Shown here: positions 7,857-15,687 of the stretch, one piece after another
Numbering within the stretch: position 1 is the stretch's first letter
Layout of the letters: every line of letters begins with the position of its first letter
Source of the DNA: Scalindua_A sp046757465
GTDB taxonomy: Bacteria; Planctomycetota; Brocadiia; Brocadiales; Scalinduaceae
NCBI GenBank assembly: GCA_046757465.1
Contig: JBHHYH010000007.1
Coordinates: forward strand, 9,403 to 73,402
Length of the DNA: 64,000 nt
Direction of reading: 5' to 3'
Notes under the pieces: generated by a model
Database searches by the model: none
What the model saw: the letters and a program-made list of their open reading frames with translations, nothing else
Told to the model about the DNA's origin: nothing
Program-made: the position numbers and the translations under genes

Positions 7857-8783
7857 TTATCTTCTTCCTGGATGAGAAGAAAACGCACGTATTATTTCTT
7901 TCAATATAGTAGTATGTTTCTTTTCATTCGCCTTCATTAACGTTAATACCTTGTCATGACTGATTTTTTCTTCTTTAATACCTGCTGCCATGTTAGTTAT
8001 ACATGATATCCCACAAACCTGTACGCCCATTTGTCTGGCGACGATAACTTCAGGAATTGTGGACATTCCTACAGCATCTGCTCCAAGCAGTCTCAACATT
8101 TTGACCTCGGATGGAGTTTCGTATGATGGCCCATTCACACCTGCGTATATTCCCTTCTTAACAATTACCCGCCCGACCAGCAGCCCGACCCGTCCGACCG
8201 AGACATCCGGGCGGGCAAAGTCATTCTGGCGGGGGTCGTTCGGATGGGTATTTAAATGTCTTAAACTATTATCTGCAATGCTGATTAATTCCCTGTTGTA
8301 AGGTTCTGACATATCAACAAACCCTGGTCCGATCCTTGAGTCATAACTTCCCTTGAGCGGATTTTCTCCCATAAAGTTGATGTGGTCGCAAATTAACATA
8401 TAATCACCCTGTGAAAATTCGGGGTTAATGCCACCAGCTGCATTTGTAACTATTAATATGGAGATTCCAAGACTGCATATTGTTCTTATCGGATGAACCA
8501 CTTCTTCCATTGAAAATCCCTCATACGCATGCAATCTGCCTTTCAAGCAAATTATATTTGAATCATCATACTTACCAATGATTAATTTGCCTTCGTGTCC
8601 TTCAATGGATGGGGAAGAGAAATAAGGAATATCTTTATAATTGAAAGTAAGTGGTGAATCTAATATTTCTGCAGAACATTTCCACCCGGTTCCCAGAATA
8701 ACACCTATCTTGGGAGTTATGTCCGTTCTTTTTTTTATATAATTTGAAGATTCATTTATACGATCATACAATGTTTTAGACAT
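7857..8783 (-). CDS. punA: purine nucleoside phosphorylase, trimeric type, with in-frame repeat insertion
   Basis: Splits purine nucleosides with phosphate to base and ribose-1-phosphate. Motifs of the trimeric PNP family are clear: GVILGTGW, GHEGKLIIG, GRLHAYEG, VTNAAGGINPEFSQGD, DHINFMGENPL, GVNGPSYETPSE and GADAVGMSTIPEVIVA. The protein is 308 residues, about 27 longer than usual. The excess sits between the helix RELISIADNSLRHLN and the strand KKGIYAGVNGPSYE, and is encoded by a GC-rich palindrome (8167-8250). The insert reads as a Pro/Gly/Val-rich peptide without breaking the frame. It lies at a surface-loop position, so the enzyme may still work. It precedes cdd in an operon. Confidence 0.93.
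   Translation of the reverse strand: MSKTLYDRINESSNYIKKRTDITPKIGVILGTGWKCSAEILDSPLTFNYKDIPYFSSPSIEGHEGKLIIGKYDDSNIICLKGRLHAYEGFSMEEVVHPIRTICSLGISILIVTNAAGGINPEFSQGDYMLICDHINFMGENPLKGSYDSRIGPGFVDMSEPYNRELISIADNSLRHLNTHPNDPRQNDFARPDVSVGRVGLLVGRVIVKKGIYAGVNGPSYETPSEVKMLRLLGADAVGMSTIPEVIVARQMGVQVCGISCITNMAAGIKEEKISHDKVLTLMKANEKKHTTILKEIIRAFSSHPGRR
8167..8250. repeat. GC-rich palindromic element inserted in frame in punA
   Basis: GC-rich block with imperfect inverted ends: TACCCGCCCGAC on the left and GTCGTTCGGATGGGTA on the right. On the minus strand it contains CCCGCCAG...TTTGCCCGCCCG (8208-8233), almost identical to 5693-5718 and related to the arms at 767-886. It has no stop codon in the punA frame and its length is compatible with that frame. 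Confidence 0.88.
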
Positions 8784-8884
8784 CGTTTGGAGGAATTGTC
8801 TTCTGTGCTAGGAAGATTACAAGAAGTAGAGCGGAAAGTCAATTAAAATACAATGAACAAAGGGTGGCTGTGTTCTTATTCTTG

Positions 8885-8912
8885 TTGACATTTTTCCTTA
8901 ATATCTTATAAT
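8885..8912 (+). promoter_or_regulatory. sigma70-type promoter upstream of purA
   Basis: TTGACA (8885-8890), a 16-base spacer, and TATAAT (8907-8912), a near-perfect match to the housekeeping consensus. It lies about 75 bases before the purA start and would drive the long plus-strand run beginning with purA, uppS and cdsA. Inferred from sequence only. Confidence 0.65.
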
Positions 8913-8985
8913 TGCAAGTATATATTTTTCAACAGCTTCTGTGAAATGAATGTCACTGTTGTTTTGATTAAGGAGTAAGTATTTT

Positions 8986-10260
8986 ATGACAAATACCTGC
9001 GTTATAGGATTGCAGTGGGGTGACGAAGGCAAAGGCAAGATTATAGATATCTTGGCAAGGGATTATGACATTATCGTTAGATATCAGGGCGGGGGAAATG
9101 CAGGACATACTCTAGTTATAAATGATGAGAAGTATGTATTTCACTTGATACCGTCTGGGATTTTGCATCCGGGTAAAAAATGTGTTATTGGAAATGGGAT
9201 TGTGATTGATCCGGGGTTGTTTTTGGATGAGGTTGCAGAACTATCAAAAAGAAACGTTAACGTAAATGGGAATTTATTTATAAGTGACCGTGCACATGTT
9301 GTTTTTCCTTATCATAAGAAATTAGATTTACTCATTGAAAGGCAAAAGGGAGATTTGATGATTGGTACAACCGGACGAGGTATTGGGCCATGTTATACTG
9401 ATAAAATGGCACGAAACGGTATTCGAATCGCCGAATTATATCATAAAGAACATTTTAAAATGAAACTCGAAAAAACTATAGAAGAAAAAAATAGGTTGTT
9501 CGTTAATTTGTATGATGCAGAACCAATTTCGTGGAAAGAAGTTTATGAAGAATACAGTGCATATGCAGATAAGATAAGTCCTTTTGTATGTGATACGATA
9601 GAATTAATGGCAAAGGTTATTAGTGATAATAAGAGGATCCTATTCGAGGGAGCGCAGGGTACATTGTTAGATGTAGACTTTGGGACGTACCCTTATACAA
9701 CTTCGTCTAACGCTGCAGCATGTGGTGCCTCGTCGGGAGTAGGTATTTCTCCCAAACAGATTCATAATGTATTAGGGATAATGAAGGCGTATACAACCAG
9801 GGTTGGTAGTGGCCCGTTTCCAACAGAGGTTGTTGGTAAACTAGGAGACCATATTCGCGAAAGAGGCGGAGAATTCGGTGCGACAACGGGCAGGCCCAGG
9901 AGGTGCGGCTGGTTTGACGCCGTAGCGACAAAGTATTCTGTAAGGATTAATGACGTGGATTCCGCCGTAATAACAAAGCTTGATGTGCTTGACGACCAGG
10001 AAACTGTGAAAATATGTACAGGCTATAAGAGTGGCAAGAAGATTTATCATAGTTTCCCTGCAGATTTAGATGCACTGGATGTTTGTGAGCCAATTTATGA
10101 GGAGGTTCATGGATGGATGGAAGATACATCAAAAGTAAGAAATAGAGACGATTTTCCTAAAAAAGCCATAAATTACATTCAAACGATTGAAGGGTATCTG
10201 GGATTAAAAATAGAAATGGTTTCCGTTGGTCCTGAACGTTTACAGGTTGTCAGAACTTAA
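8986..10260 (+). CDS. purA: adenylosuccinate synthetase
   Basis: Joins IMP and aspartate using GTP, the first committed step to AMP. The N-terminus CVIGLQWGDEGKGKIIDILA is the diagnostic GTP/IMP loop with catalytic Asp. GGGNAGHTLV, GTTGRGIGPCYTDKMARNGIR, LFEGAQGTLLDVDFGTYPY, TRVGSGPFPTE and TGRPRRCGWFD follow in the expected order. Length 424 is normal. AAGGAG lies about ten bases before the ATG. uppS starts two bases after the stop, so the two are translationally close. Confidence 0.97.
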   Translation: MTNTCVIGLQWGDEGKGKIIDILARDYDIIVRYQGGGNAGHTLVINDEKYVFHLIPSGILHPGKKCVIGNGIVIDPGLFLDEVAELSKRNVNVNGNLFISDRAHVVFPYHKKLDLLIERQKGDLMIGTTGRGIGPCYTDKMARNGIRIAELYHKEHFKMKLEKTIEEKNRLFVNLYDAEPISWKEVYEEYSAYADKISPFVCDTIELMAKVISDNKRILFEGAQGTLLDVDFGTYPYTTSSNAAACGASSGVGISPKQIHNVLGIMKAYTTRVGSGPFPTEVVGKLGDHIRERGGEFGATTGRPRRCGWFDAVATKYSVRINDVDSAVITKLDVLDDQETVKICTGYKSGKKIYHSFPADLDALDVCEPIYEEVHGWMEDTSKVRNRDDFPKKAINYIQTIEGYLGLKIEMVSVGPERLQVVRT

Positions 10261-10262
10261 AT

Positions 10263-10979
10263 ATGGTCAAAAGAAGAAGGCTGCCAAATCATATTGCAAT
10301 TATAATGGATGGTAATGGTCGTTGGGCAAAGAGAAGAGGCCTTATCAGGCTAAGGGGCCACGAAGAGGGCGTTAAATCTGTAAGAGAAATAACAACCGAA
10401 TGTGCGAGAATGCATATAGGTCAATTGACATTATATGCGTTCTCAAATGAGAATTGGAAACGTTCAAAGACAGAAATAAAGTTTCTGATGAGAATGTTGA
10501 AAAGGTACTTAATCGAGGAAAGAAAGACCATAGAAGATAATAATATCATACTTAAAGCAGTTGGAAGAGTCGAGGCTTTGCCTGAAGATGTTCAAAGGGA
10601 ATTATTTATTAGCATTGAGGAAAGCAAGAATAATACGGGAATGATCTTGTGCCTTGCGCTTAATTATGGGGGAAGGACTGAAATAGCAGATGCTGCAAAA
10701 AAGCTGGCAGAGGACGTAAAAAGAAGAAAGCTTGATCTTCAGGACATAAATGAAGATACTTTTAAGAGCTATATGTATATGGCAGAAATGTCTGATCCTG
10801 ATTTGCTCATTAGAACAGGCGGTGAAATGCGTGTGAGCAATTTTTTACTTTGGGAAATATCTTATGCCGAACTATGGTTTACACATGTATACTGGCCTGA
10901 ATTTAGGAAAAAACACCTAGAGGAGGCCTTAGGAGATTATGCTAAGAGAGAAAGAAGGTTTGGCGGATTAATAGAATGA
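10263..10979 (+). CDS. uppS: undecaprenyl diphosphate synthase
   Basis: Cis-prenyltransferase making the C55 lipid carrier for peptidoglycan and LPS from farnesyl diphosphate and isopentenyl diphosphate. IAIIMDGNGRWAKRRG contains the catalytic Asp; LRGHEEGVKSVREI, LTLYAFSNENWKRS, LNYGGRTEI and DLLIRTGGEMRVSNFLLWE are family motifs. Length 238 is normal. It begins two bases after purA and its stop overlaps the cdsA start (ATGA). Confidence 0.96.
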   Translation: MVKRRRLPNHIAIIMDGNGRWAKRRGLIRLRGHEEGVKSVREITTECARMHIGQLTLYAFSNENWKRSKTEIKFLMRMLKRYLIEERKTIEDNNIILKAVGRVEALPEDVQRELFISIEESKNNTGMILCLALNYGGRTEIADAAKKLAEDVKRRKLDLQDINEDTFKSYMYMAEMSDPDLLIRTGGEMRVSNFLLWEISYAELWFTHVYWPEFRKKHLEEALGDYAKRERRFGGLIE

Positions 10980-11806
10980 TCGGACTCAAGAAGAGGATTT
11001 ATTTTGGTACAGCCATATTTGTGGCACTCTTTTGTATAATTTTCTTTGATTACATCTATGATTCGGATATAGGTCTTGGCCTTTTAGGGATTTTTACTGG
11101 CGGAATTGGTTTACTGGAATTTTATAATCTAGCAGAAAAAAAAGGCTTTGAACCATTTAAGGTATCAGGAATTATTAGCGGCGTAATTGTTTTTATAGGA
11201 TTATGGTTATCTGCTTATGAAGAAGGTATAAATCAAATATATCCCTGTATATTTGTTCTTATAGTCTTATGGTTATTTGGTGTTCAGGCTCTAAAAAAAG
11301 ACCCTGAAGGAACGATTAAAAATGTTTCTATTACAATTTTTGGCATAATTTATACGTTTTTTTTTCTTTCCTTCATAATGCCAATTCGCCATATGCTCAA
11401 CGGGTTTGGTATAATACTTTTGGTATTGTTAATTACTAAAGGTGGGGATATAGGGGCATATCTCTTTGGTAGCAAGTATGGTAAACATAAGTTGTCATCA
11501 GTTAGTCCGAATAAAACCATTGAAGGTGCACTATTCGGTTTATTTTGTAGCTTGATAATAGCGATAGGAATAAATATTCTACCGGGAATCAGGATTTTGC
11601 CTTTTTGCTTAATTATACCTTTCGGATTGTTAATTGGTGTTTCAGGTATGTTTGGAGATTTAATAGAATCTGTAATAAAAAGGGATGTGGGCTTTAAAGA
11701 TTCTAGTGGTGTTATTCCCGCTTTTGGTGGTATGCTGGATATATTGGATTCATTACTCATAAGCATACCGGTAGCCTATTATTTTTTTGTGATAATAGGG
11801 TATTGA
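10976..11806 (+). CDS. cdsA: phosphatidate cytidylyltransferase
   Basis: Converts phosphatidate and CTP to CDP-diacylglycerol in the inner membrane, the branch point of phospholipid synthesis. It is 276 residues with about seven or eight hydrophobic segments. The C-terminal signature is clear: SPNKTIEGALFG and later SGMFGDLIESVIKRDVGFKDS, with GVIPAFGGMLDILDSLL. It overlaps uppS by four bases, as in many bacteria. The dxr and rseP genes that often follow are not here; a 175-base spacer leads to phoH. Confidence 0.95.
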   Translation: MIGLKKRIYFGTAIFVALFCIIFFDYIYDSDIGLGLLGIFTGGIGLLEFYNLAEKKGFEPFKVSGIISGVIVFIGLWLSAYEEGINQIYPCIFVLIVLWLFGVQALKKDPEGTIKNVSITIFGIIYTFFFLSFIMPIRHMLNGFGIILLVLLITKGGDIGAYLFGSKYGKHKLSSVSPNKTIEGALFGLFCSLIIAIGINILPGIRILPFCLIIPFGLLIGVSGMFGDLIESVIKRDVGFKDSSGVIPAFGGMLDILDSLLISIPVAYYFFVIIGY

Positions 11807-11981
11807 TTTAATATTGCGTAAATTGCCATCGCCTACGTGCACAGTAAATGCAAAACCTTGCTGGATATTATCGTTCAGATGGGCAGGTAGCTTCTATGTT
11901 GTACAGGCAGTGCAGTTACAATCTGTGGCTACCTAAAACTTTAAAAATTCAAAAGTAATTCTGTTAAATTAGCTTTATAAT

Positions 11982-12941
11982 ATGAAAATGGTATCAGGAG
12001 ACAGCAAAATTGTTGAGAAGAAAATACAGTTAGAAAGCGATGGAGAGGCTTTTATTTTATTTGGCAGTCATGATAAAAATCTCAAGATTTTAAGGAAGAT
12101 CTTTGGTGCTAAGATTGTCGCAAGAAATGGAGTATTAAAATTTGAAGGTGAGATAGATCAGGTTAAGAAGTTAACTGATGTTGTAAATAATTTGATAAAA
12201 ATAATAAGGATATCTGGGAAGCTGGACGAAGAAGATGTTGATATCGTTATTGAGGATATAAAGAGGGGGATAGACCATTTACAACCCGAACAGACAATAG
12301 AGGTGTTTATAAAAGGGCAACCGGTCAGGCCCAAGACCGAGGGGCAGGCCAGATACGTTGATGCTATAAGAAATAACGATTTAGTTTTTTGTATAGGCCC
12401 CGCCGGAACGGGGAAGACATATTTGGCAGTTGCTTTAGCCCTTTCCACACTGAAGAGCGGTTCTCTTAGGAAGATTGTCCTCGCTCGTCCGGCAGTAGAG
12501 GCAGGAGAAAAATTAGGCTTTTTGCCAGGTGATATTCAGGCAAAGGTAAACCCATACTTACGACCTCTGTATGATGCCTTAACCGACATGATTGAGATTG
12601 GGCAGGTAAAAAAATACATTGAAAATGATTTAATAGAAATACTTCCTCTGGCATTTATGAGAGGCAGGACACTGAACGATTCTTTTATAATACTTGATGA
12701 AGCTCAAAACTGTACTGTAAAGCAAATGAAGACATTTTTGACACGTTTTGGAATAAGGACCAAGGTTGTTGTTACCGGTGATATAACGCAAGTTGATTTG
12801 CCACCGGGAGAGATATCTGGTCTTATAGATGTTCAAGAAAGATTGAAGAATGTTCACAGAATTGATTTTGTCTACCTCACCCGCAGGGATATCGTACGCC
12901 ACAGACTTGTCCAGGACATAGTTGATGCATACGAAACTTGA
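11982..12941 (+). CDS. PhoH-family P-loop ATPase
   Basis: Cytoplasmic PhoH-like NTPase, often next to ybeY as here and linked to RNA metabolism and ribosome maturation. An N-terminal KH-like region (FGSHDKNLKILRKIFGAKIV, about residues 25-90) precedes the ATPase domain. Walker A is GPAGTGKTYLA, the SAT-like region ARPAVEAGEKLGFLPGD, Walker B FIILDEAQNCT, and sensor VVVTGDITQVDLP. Length 319 is normal. ybeY starts about 50 bases downstream, the conserved phoH-ybeY order. Confidence 0.93.
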   Translation: MKMVSGDSKIVEKKIQLESDGEAFILFGSHDKNLKILRKIFGAKIVARNGVLKFEGEIDQVKKLTDVVNNLIKIIRISGKLDEEDVDIVIEDIKRGIDHLQPEQTIEVFIKGQPVRPKTEGQARYVDAIRNNDLVFCIGPAGTGKTYLAVALALSTLKSGSLRKIVLARPAVEAGEKLGFLPGDIQAKVNPYLRPLYDALTDMIEIGQVKKYIENDLIEILPLAFMRGRTLNDSFIILDEAQNCTVKQMKTFLTRFGIRTKVVVTGDITQVDLPPGEISGLIDVQERLKNVHRIDFVYLTRRDIVRHRLVQDIVDAYET

Positions 12942-12990
12942 TTCATTTGTTATTAAAATAAAAAAGTCCAGATGAAGATTCCAGGACATC

Positions 12991-13434
12991 ATGGTAGAGA
13001 TTGCAGATTTACAAATACATTATGTGATTAATAAGAGTAAGATTAAAAAAGTAGTTAAGGTAGTGTTAAATAAAGAAGTAAAGAGTGCAAAACTGAGCAT
13101 TGCCTTTGTTGACAATGAAGAGATCAAGAGGTTAAACGAGCGTTTTCTGGGCTCTAATGAAGTTACGGATGTGATAGCGTTTCCATTAAACAATAAGGAA
13201 GGCATTTTGAGTGGAGAAATTGTCATTTCAGTAGAAACGGCAGTAGAAGTGGCGAATAGGAAAAAGTCAAATGTTGAAGGTGAAATAATCTTATACCTTG
13301 TACATGGCATATTGCACTTGTTGGGGTATAATGATAACAATAAAAAAAATGCTAAAATCATGCATGAAAAAGAATCGGAAATTCTTGCTTTTTTAGGTTA
13401 TAATGTGCCAGAAGTAGAAGATGAGTTTTTGTAA
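12991..13434 (+). CDS. ybeY: endoribonuclease YbeY (rRNA maturation factor) with altered metal site
   Basis: Single-strand RNase for 16S rRNA 3' maturation and ribosome quality control. VTDVIAFPLNN and the GEIVISVETA strand fit the family, and the metal motif begins HGILHLLGYND. Normal YbeY has H-x3-H-x5-H; here the first two His (105 and 109) are present but the third is Asp115. Asp can bind metal, so activity may persist with a changed preference. The gene is between phoH and recO and overlaps recO by 14 bases. Confidence 0.93.
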   Translation: MVEIADLQIHYVINKSKIKKVVKVVLNKEVKSAKLSIAFVDNEEIKRLNERFLGSNEVTDVIAFPLNNKEGILSGEIVISVETAVEVANRKKSNVEGEIILYLVHGILHLLGYNDNNKKNAKIMHEKESEILAFLGYNVPEVEDEFL

Positions 13435-14155
13435 AACACCTGCTGTTACTTTGAAAAGAAGTGATTATAGAGATTCGAGTCAGATAATAACCTTCTATAC
13501 ACGTGATTATGGAAAAATTCAGACACTGGCTAAAGGATTAAAACGTTCTGTTAAGGGTGTAAGTGGTGGTATAGATTTGCTAACATATAATAATATCGTA
13601 TTTATTCACAGGGAACGCTCTAATCTGAATATCTTAACAGAGTGGGTATTGCAAGACAATTTTCACTCACTGAGGGACAATTTAAAGAAATTTCATTCAG
13701 CCTTTTATATTCTTGAGTTGATTAGAGAATTTACAGAAGAAAATGATAAAAATGAACCTCTTTTTGATCTTTTCATAAATACTTTATCTGAAATTGCAAG
13801 TAGAGGAGATTCTACTGTAAGTACTTTAGCATTTGAGATACAGATGCTTGCATTGCTTGGACACCTGCCTGAAATGAAACATTGCGTTACCTGTAAGGCA
13901 AATTTGAATTCAAAAAGGTTTGCTTTTTTTAGTGCATTGGAATGTGGTTTGTTTTGTTCATATTGTGGGAAAGACATTAAAGAGCGAGTAAAAATATCAG
14001 GAGGCGCTATAGCTACTATAAACTATTTGGCAAGCAAGACAAGGAAGGAACGTCTAGCAATACAGCAGTCTCTTCAAATCGAAATTAGAAATTTACTCAG
14101 ATATTATATCTCTTTTTTGCTAAGCAAAGAACTTAAGATGTGGAAATATTTATGA
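13421..14155 (+). CDS. recO: DNA repair protein RecO
   Basis: Mediates loading of RecA on SSB-coated gaps in the RecFOR pathway. An N-terminal OB-fold (VTLKRSDYRDSSQIITFYTR, GKIQTLAKGLKR) is followed by a helical part and a zinc finger with Cys pairs HCVTCKANL and FCSYCGKDI. Length 244 is normal. The start overlaps ybeY and the stop overlaps the next gene (ATGA), so translation is likely coupled through ybeY-recO-TPR protein. Confidence 0.9.
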   Translation: MSFCKTPAVTLKRSDYRDSSQIITFYTRDYGKIQTLAKGLKRSVKGVSGGIDLLTYNNIVFIHRERSNLNILTEWVLQDNFHSLRDNLKKFHSAFYILELIREFTEENDKNEPLFDLFINTLSEIASRGDSTVSTLAFEIQMLALLGHLPEMKHCVTCKANLNSKRFAFFSALECGLFCSYCGKDIKERVKISGGAIATINYLASKTRKERLAIQQSLQIEIRNLLRYYISFLLSKELKMWKYL

Positions 14156-15075
14156 AAAGGCAACTGTTTATATTTTTTATCCTTATTACTTTCTTATTTC
14201 CTGGTGCAAAAGTTTCACTTGCGAAGTTGGTGTGGAGCAAAGAAACAGGCTGGACCAATCCGGATCTACTGCCAAAAGAAACGGCCGATCAAAAGTTCAG
14301 GTATGCTATCACATTAATGGTAAATAAGGAGTATATAAGTGCTATAGGGATGTTTCAAGGTATTATTGAAGGCAATCCTGAGTCTGAGCTTGCAGAAGAA
14401 TCACAGATAAATATAGGTAGGGCGTATTATATGGTAGGTGATTATAAGAATGCCTTCAGAGCATATGAGCGATTAATTGAACGAGATCCTGGTACGCGAA
14501 AACTGAAAGAGGTATTAGAAAAAGAGTTCCAGGTTGGAGTTGCTCAGATGAAAGTTGATGAAAAGGGAGCTATTAAGGTATTTGAAAAGATTATTGAACG
14601 AAATCCGCTCGGGTTTATAGCTGCTGATGCACAGGTAAAAATTGCGGATTCCTATTACCAATTGCGCCGATTTGAAGAGGCGCAGGATTCTTACCTTCGT
14701 GTTATGGAAAATTATCCTAACAGCGAATGGGTGCCGTATGCTCAATTCAGGATACCGTATTGCAAAATGAGCAATATTCGTATTCAAGAAAGAAATTATG
14801 AGCTACTTGCTCAATCTCGCCGTGGTTTTGAAGAGTATATTGCTAACAATCCGCAAGGGACCCTGGTTCCTACCACAAAAAAGATAATTGCGGAAATAGA
14901 TATTGCTATGGCAGAGAGAGATTATGAAGTAGGTGAATTTTATTTACGTAGAAAAAGACAAGATGCAGGGGCTATTTATTTTGAATCCGTGATAAAAGAG
15001 TATCCAAATACTGAATGGGCAGCTAAGGCGAAAGAAAAACTAGAAATGCTCAGGAAAATAGGAGCAATAAAGTAA
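14152..15075 (+). CDS. BamD/YbgF-like periplasmic TPR protein
   Basis: Exported tetratricopeptide protein. The signal peptide is MKRQLFIFFILITFLFPGAK with cleavage near VSLA. There is no lipobox Cys, which separates it from true BamD lipoproteins. Repeats such as YISAIGMFQGIIEGNPESEL, YKNAFRAYERLIERDP and FEEAQDSYLRVMENYPNSEW are outer-membrane-assembly-type TPRs. It probably scaffolds envelope assembly; a BamD-like role is inference. I prefer ATG 14152, which overlaps the recO stop and opens the signal peptide, over ATG 14140. lptE follows 14 bases later. Confidence 0.8.
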   Translation: MKRQLFIFFILITFLFPGAKVSLAKLVWSKETGWTNPDLLPKETADQKFRYAITLMVNKEYISAIGMFQGIIEGNPESELAEESQINIGRAYYMVGDYKNAFRAYERLIERDPGTRKLKEVLEKEFQVGVAQMKVDEKGAIKVFEKIIERNPLGFIAADAQVKIADSYYQLRRFEEAQDSYLRVMENYPNSEWVPYAQFRIPYCKMSNIRIQERNYELLAQSRRGFEEYIANNPQGTLVPTTKKIIAEIDIAMAERDYEVGEFYLRRKRQDAGAIYFESVIKEYPNTEWAAKAKEKLEMLRKIGAIK

Positions 15076-15089
15076 CTAGTTATATTTTT

Positions 15090-15680
15090 ATGGGAAAGAA
15101 TCTAAAAAAAGAACAGATTTCCACAAACCATTTTGGCGCATGGAAACTAATCCCCCATTCCCCCTTTTTTAAAGGGGGATTAAGGGGGATTTTATTAAAT
15201 CAATTTATGGGATGCATATTGCTGGCTGCTTTGATGTGCGGGTGTGGATATTCAACTAGATCGTTAATTAGTCGTGATATTAGCAGTATACATATTCCTA
15301 TCTTTGGGAATACTACCTTTAGGAGGGGTGTTGAATTTGACCTCACAAAGGCAGTGAAGGATGAGGTCATGTCTAAAACAAACCTGAGAATAGCAAGTAA
15401 AGATTATGCGGACACCATTTTAGAAGGTACTATAAGAGAGTTTAAAGAAGGAATAATCACACATGGTTTTGGGGACAGTGTTGTTGAAGCCCGGATGACT
15501 TTATTTGTTGATATACAATTGGTAGATAGAAGAACTGATAGAACGTTAGTGGCCGAGAAGGGCATAAGTCAGACAACCGAATATATTGTAAGACGTGGTG
15601 AAACCTTGGAATCTGCAATTGATGAAGGGGTTGTTGACCTGGCAGAAACAATAGTGAATCTTCTGGCGGAAAAGTGGTAA
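15090..15680 (+). CDS. lptE: LptE-like LPS-assembly lipoprotein, repeat in N-terminal extension
   Basis: Outer-membrane lipoprotein partner of LptD in LPS insertion. The lipoprotein signal is MGCILLAALMCGCGYSTRSL with the acylated Cys in the lipobox. The mature domain (SSIHIPIFGNTTFRRGVE, VKDEVMSKTNLRIA, LEGTIREFKEGII) matches the LptB/E family PF04390. The frame opens at 15090, but residues 20-35 of that version are encoded by a CCCCCTTT-type palindrome (15149-15194). Translation may instead begin at ATG 15207, directly at the signal peptide; neither start has a strong ribosome site. folP follows 7 bases later. Confidence 0.85.
   Translation: MGKNLKKEQISTNHFGAWKLIPHSPFFKGGLRGILLNQFMGCILLAALMCGCGYSTRSLISRDISSIHIPIFGNTTFRRGVEFDLTKAVKDEVMSKTNLRIASKDYADTILEGTIREFKEGIITHGFGDSVVEARMTLFVDIQLVDRRTDRTLVAEKGISQTTEYIVRRGETLESAIDEGVVDLAETIVNLLAEKW
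15149..15194. repeat. CCCCCTTTTTT/AAAGGGGGATT palindrome in lptE 5' region
   Basis: AATCCCCCATTCCCCC, then TTTTTTAAAGGGGGATTAAG and GGGGATTTTATT form a strong hairpin. In frame it reads as PHSPFFKGGLRGI, the translated signature of this widespread repeat type, also seen at 4618. If lptE begins at 15090 the peptide becomes part of the signal region; otherwise the hairpin lies in the untranslated leader. Confidence 0.75.
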
Positions 15681-15687
15681 AGATTTT

